Shown here one piece after another: positions 45,900-58,055 of a stretch of 64,000 nucleotides of DNA. The translations under genes and the position numbers were made by a program. The notes beneath the pieces were generated by a model. That model was not told the origin of the DNA, did no database searches, and saw nothing but the letters and a program-made list of their open reading frames with translations. The DNA is from Panulirus ornatus (Eukaryota > Arthropoda > Malacostraca > Decapoda > Palinuridae): assembly GCF_036320965.1 (NCBI RefSeq), contig NC_092269.1, positions 28,254,843 to 28,318,842 of the forward strand, written 5' to 3'. Each line of letters begins with the position of its first letter. Position 1 is the stretch's first letter.

Positions 45900-46540
45900 C
45901 TGACTTAGAGAATGTCTTCCCAGGGAGACCCTGTGTAATTTTTTATTCACTGTGTCATAACCTGTAGGGGGTAATAAAGGAGTTATAGACATTAATGAAT
46001 AACACAGATATGAAAACTCACAGTAGAACTGAAATACTATATTGAACTAAGATTGATCTTACATTAATGAGTTATAGGTATTCAGATATATGTCTATGGT
46101 TTTTAACTACAATGCTCAGTAACTAACACCAAATACAGGTCTAAGGGCTGACAGACAGATATTGGTAACATATAATTAAGATTAACATACAAATAAGACT
46201 CACTCACAACACAGGTAGTCACTGAGCTTACTTCCTATGAACCGAGAGCCTCAGAACTGCCCTTTTCTAGCTGACTGAAGGTGTAGCCTGTGGCTGGTAT
46301 GGATAGACAGGAAGGATTGTAAGGAGTTGGGAACCAGGATAAAGTGGAGGGATTGGAGGATATAGGGAGAGGAGGTGGCATACTGGCTCCCATGGTACAA
46401 GTCACCTGGGAAGGGCCCTGACAGATGTCAAAACAGTGAGAGGTCACCGTGGTCTACCCAGTGGTTTACTGTCCTTACTGAGAGGAGAGGAAGAGAGAGG
46501 GAGCGAGAGTCAAAACACTTTCCCCGTAAATGGGAAAATT
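45900..46540 (-). repeat. LTR-like repeat, unit 1
   Basis: Non-coding repeat with a third, diverged copy at 62080-62700. Shared blocks include AATACTATATT, ACACCAA(G)TACAGGTCTAAGG, GGGAGAGGAGGTGGCAT, GTCAAAACAGTGAGAGGTCAC and CTGAGAGGAGAG. Read on the minus strand it has an AATAAA near its end (45944-45949). An LTR is suggested because the diverged copy lies just upstream of a gag remnant on the minus strand. I cannot see LTR termini or a primer-binding site. Confidence 0.5.
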
Positions 46541-47880
46541 TATAAAATTTGGTCCTTTGCTCTAGTGTAAACAAGCTAACATAAGTCTGTAAACTGATAC
46601 AGACAAGATAGGGAAGCAGTCTAAGTAATTTCCATACTCAAGGGACCATTAACGTTTTTGCTAGAACTGGGCTATCATGGTGGTGAACAGCTGGCTGCAG
46701 GAGTCTTGACTGGGCTGGCCTTATTTTGGGGCAGTGATTACCTGTTATCTGTCACTAGGGCCACCCTGCTGGGATTCATTACCCCCATCATTGACAACAT
46801 CTGGAACATCATCGGTAGGACTGTTCCATGTGCACCATTCCCACACCTGGAGAATGATAGAGGGATCTCGCTAGTAGATAGACTCCAGCACTGAGAAGTA
46901 CAAGGTATTTTAGTCCTTGGTAGGGAAGTAGCTGGGAGATGGGTCCAATCTAGGCAAGTATTCTCGCTACAGGAGCTGTTATATAAAGTCTAGACTTTTT
47001 CCAGTCTGCCAGGGGTAGCTAATCATCCCATGTCACACCTAAACTAGGACCAGAGGTTATCTAAGTTGTGTCAGGCTCTTGTTTAACATAAAGCAGGATG
47101 CCTCTGAAAGTATAAGTAACTTTCTTGTCTCTAACAGCTACAATTGTTATTGGAATATAGAAGATGAGGACCACTAATGTGGGACCAACTGTCACAGGTG
47201 TGTGCATCAAGGATCTGATAGGATAACCTACCTCTTGTGGTAACAGCTGAACAGTGGATCTCATAATACAAGCACATCCCTGCCAAGTAAGCTGCAAATA
47301 TAGCAGCAGGCATATATACATAGCCTTATCATGACTTTTTAGCAACCTGAGAGATTACTTACTCCTCCCTTTGTAAGGTTATGTACGAAACAGATGAGAC
47401 ACTCGAACTAGGGAGTTAACACATCTGACCTGAGTTCATGTGATCACCCAACACCTTTGGAGATGACCTTTCACTCTGCTTAGGAGGACAGACAGCTCCA
47501 TAGATTTGAAAAGAACAGTCTCAAGTGGCACAACTCTCATCCAGACCAGGTATAACACACATCTCAGGAGAAACTAAGGGTTTACATCCCTCTGAACTTA
47601 TCTCTGGAATTCAGTCCACCGAGGTTCATGCGTCTGGACTTCAGAAAGAAAACTCAGAAGCTGTAGCAGTAACTTTGGATCCATTGGAGTAAGGTTTATT
47701 GACTGTGAAATAAGGATGCTCATCAAAATGTTTACAAAAGCCTCCAGCCTCATTAGATGCTGTCTCCTTGACATCATGAAAAATTCACTCAAAGTCCCCA
47801 TATAGGACATTATCTCAAAATCATCCCAATCATCCCAACTTGATACACATGAGTTATCTACAACACAGAACAATCCACCT
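46541..47880. other. Unassigned sequence in duplicated unit 1
   Basis: Short frames exist on both strands (for example plus 46658-46894 and minus 47873-47598), but I recognise no domain. It may be interior or flanking sequence of the decayed Gypsy-type element. The same sequence is found at 53070-54408. Confidence 0.35.
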
Positions 47881-48214
47881 GGCTCACTGTGTTACATCTG
47901 ACACAACACTTACCTCATGCACCAGGCAACTCTGTCTCCCTTGAGACAATGGGGCTACTCACAGGTAAGGCCCTCATTTCAGCAAGATCAGCAGAATTTG
48001 AGTGGTCAGTAATGTCGCTTTGTGAATAGAACTGTACACCAGGTATTGATAACCTATCCATTACCCCAACATTGGAACTAAGACAACTTTGACAGTCCCA
48101 TCAACTCTGTCGAGCAGCATGGCTCTCCAGTGAGACAATTCTCTGTACCAGGGATTACATTCTTGGTAATCAAACTTGGGAATGCACCAGTGTCATGTTT
48201 ACTGTGCTGATTAC
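47881..48214 (-). pseudogene. Gypsy-type protease remnant, unit 1
   Basis: On the minus strand, starting near 48214, the frame reads KHDTGAFPSLITKNVIPG, with the DTGA catalytic motif of retroviral-type aspartic proteases followed by the VIPG block. After frame changes it reads IPGVQFYSQSDI, like the flap-to-linker part in Gypsy-type polyproteins. It is broken by stops and is cut off just before the motif by the 5' end of RTE-A copy 18. Confidence 0.55.
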
Positions 48215-51200
48215 TGGGGATGGGAGAAAGAATACTTCCCACGCATTCCTCACGTCTTGTAGAAGGCGACTAAAGGTGACGGGAGCGGGGGGCTTGAAAC
48301 CCTCCCCTCCTTGTATTTTAACTTTCTAAATGGGGAAACAGAAGAAGGGGGTCATGTTGGGAGTGCTCATCCTCCTTGAAGGCTCAGGTTGGTATATCTA
48401 AATGTGTGTGGATGTAACCAAGATGAGAAAAAAGGAGAGATAGGTAGTATGTTTGAGGAAAGGAAGCTCAAGGGTAAAGGGAAAGAGTAGTTTGGGAATG
48501 TCTAGGGAGTAAAGTCAGAGGTTAGTGAGAGGACAAGAGCAAGGGAAGGAGTAGCGCTACTCTTGAAACAGGAGTGGTGGGAGTATGTGATAGAGTGTAA
48601 GAAAGTAAACTAGATTGATATGGGTGAAACTGAAAGTGGATGGAGAGAGATGGGTGATTAATGGTGCATATGCACCTGGGCATGAGAAGAAAGATAATGA
48701 GAGGCAAGTGTTTTGGGAGCAGCTGAGTGAGTGTGTTAGTATGATGCATGAGACCAGGTTATAGTGATGGGTGATTTGAATGCAAAGATGAGTAATGTTG
48801 CAGATGAGGGAATTGGTGTCTATGTGGTGTTTAGTGTTGTAGAAGGAAATGGTGAAGAGCTTGTAGATTTATGTGCTGAAAAAGGACTGGTGATTGGGAA
48901 TACCTGGTTTAAAAAGAGTGATATACACAAGTATACATATGTAAGTAGGAGAGATGGCCAGAGAGCGCTGTTGGTTTACGTGTTAATTGATAGGCGCGTG
49001 AAAGAGAGACTTTTGGATGTTAATGTGCTGAGAGGTGCAACTGGAGGGATGTCTGATCATTATCTTGTGGAGGCGAAGGTGAAGATTTGTACAGGTTTTC
49101 AGAAAAGAAGAGAGAATGTTGGGGTGAAGAGAGTGGTGAAAGTAAGTGAGCTTGGGAAGGATACTTGTGTGAGGAAGTACCAGGAGAGACTGAGTACAGA
49201 ATGGAAAAAGGTGAGAACAAAGGATTTAAGGGGAGTGGGGGAGGAATGGGATATATTTAGGGAAGCAGTAATGACTTGTGCAAAAGATGCTTGTGGCATG
49301 AGAAGCGTAGGAGGTGGGCAGATTAGAAAGGGTAGTTAGTGGTGGGATGAAGAAGTAAGATTATTAGTGAAAGAGAAGAGAGTGGCATTTGGACGATTTT
49401 TGCTGGGAAATAATGCAAATGACTGGGAGATGTATAAAAGAAATAAGCTGGAAGTCAAGAGAAAGGTGCAAGAGGTGAAAAAGAGGGCAAATGAGAGTTG
49501 AGGTGAGAGAGTATCATAAAATTTTAGGGAGAATAAAAAGATGTTTTGGAAGGAGGTAAATAAAGTGCGTAAGGCAAGGAACAAATGGGAACAAGTAGTG
49601 GTGATGTGAGAAGGAGATGGAGTAAGTATTTTGAAGGTTTGTTGAATGTGTTTGATGATAGAGTGGCAGGTATAGGGTGTTTTGGTTCAAGTGGTGTGCA
49701 AAGTGAGAGGGCTAGGGAGAATGATTTGGTAAACAGAGAAGAGGTAGTAAAAGCTTTGAGGAAGATGAAAGCCGGCAAGGCAGCGGGTTTGGATGGTATT
49801 GCAGTGGAATTTATTAAAAAAGGTGGTGACTGTATTGTTGATAGGTTGGTAAGGTTATTTAATGTATGTATGACTCATGGTGAGTGCCTGAGGACTGGCG
49901 GAATGCTTGGATAGTGCCATTGTACAAAGGCAAAGGGGATAAGAGTGTGATTTGGTAAACAGAGAAGAGGTAGTAAAAGCTTTGAGGAAGATGAAAGCTG
50001 GCAAGGCAGCAGGTTTGGATGGTATTGCAGTGGAATTTATTAAAAAAGGTGGTGACTGTATTGTTGATTGGTTGGTAAGGTTATTTAATGTATGTATGAC
50101 TCATGGTGAGAGCCTGAGGACTGGCGGAATGCTTGGATAGTGCCATTGTACAAAGGCAAAGGGGATAAGAGTGTGATTTGGTAAACAGAGAAGAGGTAGT
50201 AAAAGCTTTGAGGAAGATGAAAGCCGGCAAGGTAGCGGGTTTGGATGGTATTGCAGTGGAATTTATTAAAAAAGGTGGTGACTGTATTGTTGAATGGTTG
50301 GTAAGGTTATTTAATGTATGTATGACTCATGGTGAGTGCCTGAGGACTGGCAGAATGCTTGGATAGTGCCATTGTACAAAGGCAAAGGGGATAAGAGTGA
50401 GTGCTCAAACTACAGAGATATAAGTTTGTTGAGTATTTCTGGGAAATTATGTTTGAGGGTATTGATTGAGAGGGTGAAGGCATGTACAGAGCATCAGATT
50501 GGGGAAGAGCAGTGTGGTTTCAGAAGTGGTAGAGGATTTGTGGATCAGGTGTTTGCTTTGAAAAATGTATGTGAGAAATACTTAGAAAAGCAAATGGATA
50601 TGTATGTAGCATTTATGGATCTGGAGAAGGCATATGATAGAGTTAATAAAGATGTTCTGTGGAAGGTATTAAGAATATATGGTGTGTGAGGTAAGTAGTT
50701 AGAAGCAGTGTAAAGTTTTTATCGAGGATGTAAGGCATGTGTACGTGTAGGAAGAGAGGAAAGTGATTGGTTCTCAGTGAATGTTGGTTTGTGGCAGGGG
50801 TACGTGATGTCACCATGGTTGTTTAATTTGTTTATGGATGGGGTTGTTAGGGAGGTGAATGCAAGAGTTTTGGAAAGAGGGGTAAGTATGCAGTCTGCTG
50901 TGGATGAGAGCTTGGGAAGTGAGTCAGTTCTTGTTTGCTGATGATACAGTGCTGATGTCTGATTCGTGTGAGAAACTGCAGAAGCTGTTGACAGTTTGGT
51001 AAAGTTTGTGAAAGAAGAAAGCTGAGAGTAAATGTGGATAAGAGCAAGGTTATTATGTTTAATAGGGTTGAGGGACAAGTCAGTTGGGAGGTAAGTTTGA
51101 ATGGAGAAAAACTGGAGGAGGTGCATTGTTTTAGATATCTTGGAGTGGAATTGGCAGCGGATGGAACCATGGAAGCAGAAGTGAATCATAGGGTGGGGGA

Positions 51201-51480
51201 GGGGGCGAAAGTTCTGGGAGCATTGAAAAATGTGTGGAAGTCGAGAATGTTATCCTGGATGGGTATGTTTGAAGGAATAGTGGTTCCAACAATGATTTAT
51301 GGTTGTGAGGCATGGGCTATAGATAGAGTTGTGCGGAGGAGGTTGGATGTGCTGGAAATGAGATGTTTGAGGACAATATGTAGTGTGAGGTTGTTTGATG
51401 GAGTAAGTAATGAAAGGGTAAGAGAGATGTATAGTAATAAAAAGAGTGTGGTTGAGAGAGCAGAAGAGGGTGTTTTGAAA
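48215..51480 (+). mobile_element. RTE-A copy 18: 5'-complete, no 3' UTR, internal triplication
   Basis: Begins with GGGGAT and a full 5' UTR, then a degraded endonuclease (30-bp loss near 48460, frame open 48764-49339 with GDLNAKM and SDHYLV), a TAG near 49337, the linker and RT. A 226-bp block is present three times (49722-50399). Motif A (DLEKAYDRVN) is open. Motif C has shifted frame around 50935. The C-terminal frame 51034-51480 breaks off at the codons VLKC, where another RTE-A fragment begins. It is decayed and older than the duplication, since unit 2 shares its lesions. Confidence 0.9.
49722..50399 (+). repeat. 226-bp tandem triplication inside RTE-A copy 18
   Basis: Three adjacent units starting TGATTTGGTAAACAG at 49722, 49948 and 50174. 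Each runs to GGGGATAAGAGTG, covering NREEVVKAL to YKGKGDKS of the RT. The period is not a multiple of three. All carry the shifted GTGAG(T/A)GCCTGAGGACTGG stretch, so the block had already mutated before it was copied. Confidence 0.95.
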
Positions 51481-51525
51481 TGTGTGAGGTGGTTTGATCG
51501 AGTAAGTAATGAAAGGGTAAGAGAG
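51481..51525 (+). mobile_element. RTE-A fragment 20, left piece (unit 1)
   Basis: A 45-bp restart (VRWFDRVSNERVRE) directly after copy 18. It is cut by the poly(T) tail of copy 19. In unit 2 the sequence beyond the insertion continues at 60053. Confidence 0.7.
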
Positions 51526-52354
51526 TTTTTTTTTTTTTTTTTTTCTTGCCGCTGTCTCCCGCGTTTGCGAGGTAGCGCAAGGAAACAGACGAAAGAAATG
51601 GCCCAACCCACCCCCATACACATGTATATACATACGTCCACACACGCAAATATACATACCTACACAGCTTTCCATGGTTTACCCCAGACGCTTCACCTGC
51701 CTTGATTCAATCCACTGACAGCACGTCAACCCCGGTATACCACATCGCTCCAATTCACTCTATTCCTTGCCCTCCTTTCACCCTCCTGCATGTTCAGGCC
51801 CCGATCACACAAAATCTTTTTCACTCCCATCTTTCCACCTCCAATTTGGTCTCCCTCTTCTCCTCGTTCCCTCCACCTCCGACACATATATCCTCTTGGT
51901 CAATCTTTCCTCACTCATTCTCTCCATGTGCCCAAACCATTTCAAAACACCCTCTTCTGCTCTCTCAACCACGCTCTTTTTATTTCCACACATCTCTCTT
52001 ACCCTTACGTTACTTACTCGATCAAACCACCTCACACCACACATTGTCCTCAAACATCTCATTTCCAGCACATCCATCCTCCTGCGCACAACTCTATCCA
52101 TGGTCCACGCCTCGCAACCATACAACATTGTTGGAACCACTATTCCTTCAAACATACCCATTTTTGCTTTCCGAGATAATGTTCTCGACTTCCACACATT
52201 CTTCAACTCTCCCATAACTTTCGCCCCCTCCCCCACCCCATGATTCACTTTCGCTTCCATGGTTCCATCCACTACCAAATCCTCTCCCAGATATCTAAAA
52301 CACTTCACTTCCTCCAGTTTTTTCTCCATTCAAACTTACCTCCCAGTTGACTTG
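51526..52354 (-). mobile_element. Chimeric RTE-A copy at the duplication junction
   Basis: Poly(T) and short 3' UTR, then minus-strand coding. Up to 52201 it matches copy 19 (as at 58056-58731). From 52207 it matches copy 17 (as at 45677-45824). The switch falls in a 5-bp TTCAA block at 52202-52206. On the protein it joins GELK of copy 17 to NVWKSRT of copy 19. A 1-nt insertion in CACTCCCATC breaks the C-terminal frame, as in copy 19. Confidence 0.93.
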
Positions 52355-52429
52355 TATTAATGCTAATTATTGCCCAGTGGCCAAAGATCTCTGTGTTCCC
52401 TTAAGTGCACTGTAGATTCATTTGGGAAA

Positions 52430-53070
52430 CTGACTTAGAGAATGTCTTCCCAGGGAGACCCTGTGTAATTTTTTATTCACTGTGTCATAACCTGTAGGGG
52501 GTAATAAAGGAGTTATAGACATTAATGAATAACACAGATATGAAAACTCACAGTAGAACTGAAATACTATATTGAACTAAGATTAATCTTACATTAATGA
52601 GTTATAGGTATTCAGATATATGTCTATGGTTTTTAACTACAATGCTCAGTAACTAACACCAAATACAGGTCTAAGGGCTGACAGACAGATATTGGTAACA
52701 TATAATTAAGATTAACATACAAATAAGACTCACTCACAACACAGGTAGTCACTGAGCTTACTTCCTATGAACCGAGAGCCTCAGAACTGCCCTTTTCTAG
52801 CTGACTGAAGGTGTAGCCTGTGGCTGGTATGGATAGACAGGAAGGATTGTAAGGAGTTGGGAACCAGGATAAAGTGGAGGGATTGGGGGATATAGGGAGA
52901 GGAGGTGGCATACTGGCTCCCATGGTACAAGTCACCTGGGAAGGGCCCTGACAGATGTCAAAACAGTGAGAGGTCACCGTGGTCTACCCAGTGGTTTACT
53001 GCCTTACTGAGAGGAGAGGAAGAGAGAGGGAGCGAGAGTCAAAACACTTTCCCCGTAAATGGGAAAATTT
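52430..53070 (-). repeat. LTR-like repeat, unit 2
   Basis: Duplicate of 45900-46540. One base is lost near 52998 (CTGCCTTACTG against CTGTCCTTACTG). Confidence 0.5.
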
Positions 53071-54408
53071 ATAAAATTTGGTCCTTTGCTCTAGTGTAAA
53101 CAAGCTAACATAAGTCTGTAAACTGATACAGACAAGATAGGGAAGCAGTCTAAGTAATTTCCATACTCAAGGGACCATTAACGTTTTTGCTAGAACTGGG
53201 CTATCATGGTGGTGAACAGCTGGCTGCAGGAGTCTTGACTGGGCTGGCCTTATTTTGGGGCAGTGATTACCTGTTATCTGTCACTAGGGCCACCCTGCTG
53301 GGATTCATTACCCCCATCATTGACAACATCTGGAACATCATCGGTAGGACTGTTCCATGTGCACCATTCCCACACCTGGAGAATGATAGAGGGATCTCGC
53401 TAGTAGATAGACTCCAGCACTGAGAAGTACAAGGTATTTTAGTCCTTGGTAGGGAAGTAGCTGGGAGATGGGTCCAATCTAGGCAAGTATTCTCGCTACA
53501 GGAGCTGTTATATAAAGTCTAGACTTTTTCCAGTCTGCCAGGGGTAGCTAATCATCCCATGTCACACCTAAACTAGGACCAGAGGTTATCTAAGTTGTGT
53601 CAGGCTCTTGTTTAACATAAAGCAGGATGCCTCTGAAAGTATAAGTAACTTTCTTGTCTCTAACAGCTACAATTGTTATTGGAATATAGAAGATGAGGAC
53701 CACTAATGTGGGACCAACTGTCACAGGTGTGTGCATCAAGGATCTGATAGGATAACCTACCTCTTGTGGTAACAGCTGAACAGTGGATCTCATAATACAA
53801 GCACATCCTGCCAAGTAAGCTGCAAATATAGCAGCAGGCATATATACATAGCCTTATCATGACTTTTTAGCAACCTGAGAGATTACTTACTCCTCCCTTT
53901 GTAAGGTTATGTACGAAACAGATGAGACACTCGAACTAGGGAGTTAACACATCTGACCTGAGTTCATGTGATCACCCAACACCTTTGGAGATGACCTTTC
54001 ACTCTGCTTAGGAGGACAGACAGCTCCATAGATTTGAAAAGAACAGTCTCAAGTGGCACAACTCTCATCCAGACCAGGTATAACACACATCTCAGGAGAA
54101 ACTAAGGGTTCACATCCCTCTGAACTTATCTCTGGAATTCAGTCCACCGAGGTTCATGCGTCTGGACTTCAGAAAGAAAACTCAGAAGCTGTAGCAGTAA
54201 CTTTGGATCCATTGGAGTAAGGTTTATTGACTGTGAAATAAGGATGCTCATCAAAATGTTTACAAAAGCCTCCAGCCTCATTAGATGCTGTCTCCTTGAC
54301 ATCATGAAAAATTCACTCAAAGTCCCCATATAGGACATTATCTCAAAATCATCCCAATCAACCCAACTTGATACACATGAGTTATCTACAACACAGAACA
54401 ATCCACCT
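53071..54408. other. Unassigned sequence in duplicated unit 2
   Basis: Duplicate of 46541-47880. One base is lost near 53805. No recognised domain. Confidence 0.35.
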
Positions 54409-54742
54409 GGCTCACTGTGTTACATCTGACACAACACTTACCTCATGCACCAGGCAACTCTGTCTCCCTTGAGACAATGGGGCTACTCACAGGTAAGGCC
54501 CTCATTTCAGCAAGATCAGCAGAATTTGAGTGGTCAGTAATGTCGCTTTGTGAATAGAACTGTACACCAGGTATTGATAACCTATCCATTACCCCAACAT
54601 TGGAACTAAGACAACTTTGACAGTCCCATCAACTCTGTCGAGCAGCATGGCTCTCCAGTGAGACAATTCTTTGTACCAGGGATTACATTCTTGGTAATCA
54701 AACTTGGGAATGCACCAGTGTCATGTTTACTGTGCTGATTAC
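54409..54742 (-). pseudogene. Gypsy-type protease remnant, unit 2
   Basis: Duplicate of the DTGA-bearing remnant at 47881-48214, again cut by the 5' end of an RTE-A copy. Confidence 0.55.
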
Positions 54743-57700
54743 TGGGGATGGGAGAAAGAATACTTCCCACGCATTCCTCACGTCTTGTAGAAGGCGACTA
54801 AAGGTGACGGGAGCGGGGGGGCTTGAAACCCTCCCCTCCTTGTATTTTAACTTTCTAAATGGGGAAACAGAAGAAGGGGGTCATGTTGGGAGTGCTCATC
54901 CTCCTTGAAGGCTCAGGTTGGTATGTCTAAATGTGTGTGGATGTAACCAAGATGAGAAAAAAGGAGAGATAGGTAGTATGTTTGAGGAAAGGAAGCTCAA
55001 GGGTAAAGGGAAAGAGTAGTTTGGGAATGTCTAGGGAGTAAAGTCAGAGGTTAGTGAGAGGACAAGAGCAAGGGAAGGAGTAGCGCTACTCTTGAAACAG
55101 GAGTGGTGGGAGTATGTGATAGAGTGTAAGAAAGTAAACTAGATTGATATGGGTGAAACTGAAAGTGGATGGAGAGAGATGGGTGATTATTGGTGCATAT
55201 GCACCTGGGCATGAGAAGAAAGATAATGAGAGGCAAGTGTTTTGGGAGCAGCTGAGTGAGTGTGTTAGTATGATGCATGAGACCAGGTTATAGTGATGGG
55301 TGATTTGAATGCAAAGATGAGTAATGTGGCAGATGAGGGAATTGGTGTCCATGTGGTGTTTAGTGTTGTAGAAGGAAATGGTGAAGAGCTTGTAGATTTA
55401 TGTGCTGAAAAAGGACTGGTGGTTGGGAATACCTGGTTTAAAAAGAGTGATATACACAAGTATACATATGTAAGTAGGAGAGATGGCCAGAGAGTGCTGT
55501 TGGTTTACGTGTTAATTGATAGGCGCGTGAAAGAGAGACTTTTGGATGTTAATGTGCTGAGAGGTGCAACTGGAGGGATGTCTGATCATTATCTTGTGGA
55601 GGCGAAGGTGAAGATTTGTACAGGTTTTCAGAAAAGAAGAGAGAATGTTGGGGTGAAGAGAGTGGTGAAAGTAAGTGAGCTTGGGAAGGATACTTGTGTG
55701 AGGAAGTACCAGGAGAGACTGAGTACAGAATGGAAAAAGGTGAGAACAAAGGATTTAAGGGGAGTGGGGGAGGAATGGGATATATTTAGGGAAGCAGTAA
55801 TGACTTGTGCAAAAGATGCTTGTGGCATGAGAAGCGTAGGAGGTGGGCAGATTAGAAAGGGTAGTTAGTGGTGGGATGAAGAAGTAAGATTATTAGTGAA
55901 AGAGAAGAGAGTGGCATTTGGACGATTTTTGCTGGGAAATAATGCAAATGACTGGGAGATGTATAAAAGAAATAAGCTGGAAGTCAAGAGAAAGGTGCAA
56001 GAGGTGAAAAAGAGGGCAAATGAGAGTTGAGGTGAGAGAGTATCATAAAATTTTAGGGAGAATAAAAAGATGTTTTGGAAGGAGGTAAATAAAGTGCGTA
56101 AGGCAAAGGAACAAATGGGAACAAGTAGTGGTGATGTGAGAAGGAGATGGAGTAAGTATTTTGAAGGTTTGTTGAATGTGTTTGATGATAGAGTGGCAGG
56201 TATAGGGTGTTTTGGTTCAAGTGGTGTGCAAAGTGAGAGGGCTAGGGAGAATGATTTGGTAAACAGAGAAGAGGTAGTAAAAGCTTTGAGGAAGATGAAA
56301 GCCGGCAAGGCAGCGGGTTTGGATGGTATTGCAGTGGAATTTATTAAAAAAGGTGGTGACTGTATTGTTGATAGGTTGGTAAGGTTATTTAATGTATGTA
56401 TGACTCATGGTGAGTGCCTGAGGACTGGCGGAATGCTTGGATAGTGCCATTGTACAAAGGCAAAGGGGATAAGAGTGTGATTTGGTAAACAGAGAAGAGG
56501 TAGTAAAAGCTTTGAGGAAGATGAAAGCTGGCAAGGCAGCAGGTTTGGATGGTATTGCAGTGGAATTTATTAAAAAAGGTGGTGACTGTATTGTTGATTG
56601 GTTGGTAAGGTTATTTAATGTATGTATGACTCATGGTGAGAGCCTGAGGACTGGCGGAATGCTTGGATAGTGCCATTGTACAAAGGCAAAGGGGATAAGA
56701 GTGTGATTTGGTAAACAGAGAAGAGGTAGTAAAAGCTTTGAGGAAGATGAAAGCCGGCAAGGTAGCGGGTTTGGATGGTATTGCAGTGGAATTTATTAAA
56801 AAAGGTGGTGACTGTATTGTTGAATGGTTGGTAAGGTTATTTAATGTATGTATGACTCATGGTGAGTGCCTGAGGACTGGCAGAATGCTTGGATAGTGCC
56901 ATTGTACAAAGGCAAAGGGGATAAGAGTGAGTGCTCAAACTACAGAGATATAAGTTTGTTGAGTATTTCTGGGAAATTATGTTTGAGGGTATTGATTGAG
57001 AGGGTGAAGGCATGTACAGAGCATCAGATTGGGGAAGAGCAGTGTGGTTTCAGAAGTGGTAGAGGATTTGTGGATCAGGTGTTTGCTTTGAAAAATGTAT
57101 GTGAGAAATACTTAGAAAAGCAAATGGATATGTATGTAGCATTTATGGATCTGGAGAAGGCATATGATAGAGTTAATAAAGATGTTCTGTGGAAGGTATT
57201 AAGAATATATGGTGTGTGAGGTAAGTAGTTAGAAGCAGTGTAAAGTTTTTATCGAGGATGTAAGGCATGTGTACGTGTAGGAAGAGAGGAAAGTGATTGG
57301 TTCTCAGTGAATGTTGGTTTGTGGCAGGGGTACGTGATGTCACCATGGTTGTTTAATTTGTTTATGGATGGGGTTGTTAGGGAGGTGAATGCAAGAGTTT
57401 TGGAAAGAGGGGTAAGTATGCAGTCTGCTGTGGATGAGAGCTTGGGAAGTGAGTCAGTTCTTGTTTGCTGATGATACAGTGCTGATGTCTGATTCGTGTG
57501 AGAAACTGCAGAAGCTGTTGACAGTTTGGTAAAGTTTGTGAAAGAAGAAAGCTGAGAGTAAATGTGGATAAGAGCAAGGTTATTATGTTTAATAGGGTTG
57601 AGGGACAAGTCAGTTGGGAGGTAAGTTTGAATGGAGAAAAACTGGAGGAGGTGCATTGTTTTAGATATCTTGGAGTGGAATTGGCAGCGGATGGAACCAT

Positions 57701-58010
57701 GGAAGCAGAAGTGAATCATAGGGTGGGGGAGGGGGCGAAAGTTCTGGGAGCGTTGAACAATGTGTGGAAGTCAAGAATGTTATCCTGGATGGGTATGTTT
57801 GAAGGAATAGTGGTTCCAACAATGATTTATGGTTGTGAGGCATGGGCTATAGATAGAGTTGTGCGGAGGAGGTTGGATGTGCTGGAAATGAGATGTTTGA
57901 GGACAATATGTAGTGTGAGGTTGTTGGATGGAGTAAGTAATGAAAGGGTAAGAGAGATGTATAGTAATAAAAAGAGTGTGGTTGAGAGAGCAGAAGAGGG
58001 TGTTTTTAAA
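54743..58010 (+). mobile_element. RTE-A copy 18, unit 2 duplicate
   Basis: Same structure as 48215-51480, including the three 226-bp units (56252-56929) and the missing 3' UTR. Small differences include AAGGCAAAGGAAC near 56100, which keeps one frame open from 56070 to 56444, and GCGTTGAACAATG near 57750. Confidence 0.9.
56252..56929 (+). repeat. 226-bp tandem triplication, unit 2 duplicate
   Basis: Units start at 56252, 56478 and 56704, the same as in unit 1, so the triplication predates the 6530-bp duplication. Confidence 0.95.
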
Positions 58011-58055
58011 TGTGTGAGGTGGTTTGATCGAGTAAGTAATGAAAGGGTAAGAGAG
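58011..58055 (+). mobile_element. RTE-A fragment 20, left piece (unit 2)
   Basis: VRWFDRVSNERVRE codons after copy 18, interrupted by copy 19. The continuation is at 60053. Confidence 0.75.

Larger units (their letters stand above)
45672..52201. repeat. Tandem duplication, unit 1 (6530 bp)
   Basis: This segment is repeated at 52202-58731 with about 20 differences found by eye, including single-base indels near 46460, 47276, 48287 and 49570. It contains the end of RTE-A copy 17, an LTR-like repeat, unassigned sequence, a Gypsy protease remnant, RTE-A copy 18 with its 226-bp triplication, and most of copy 19. Its left edge falls in RTE-A copy 17 and its right edge in copy 19. Confidence 0.92.

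Noticed and set aside
46658..46894. A 78-residue frame with hydrophobic stretches, present in both tandem units
   Set aside because: Its repetition is explained by the 6530-bp duplication. No homology, splice sites or start context supports a gene.
47598..47873. A 91-residue minus-strand frame, repeated in unit 2
   Set aside because: No recognisable domain. It follows the protease remnant but I cannot place it in a polyprotein, so it is left as unassigned.
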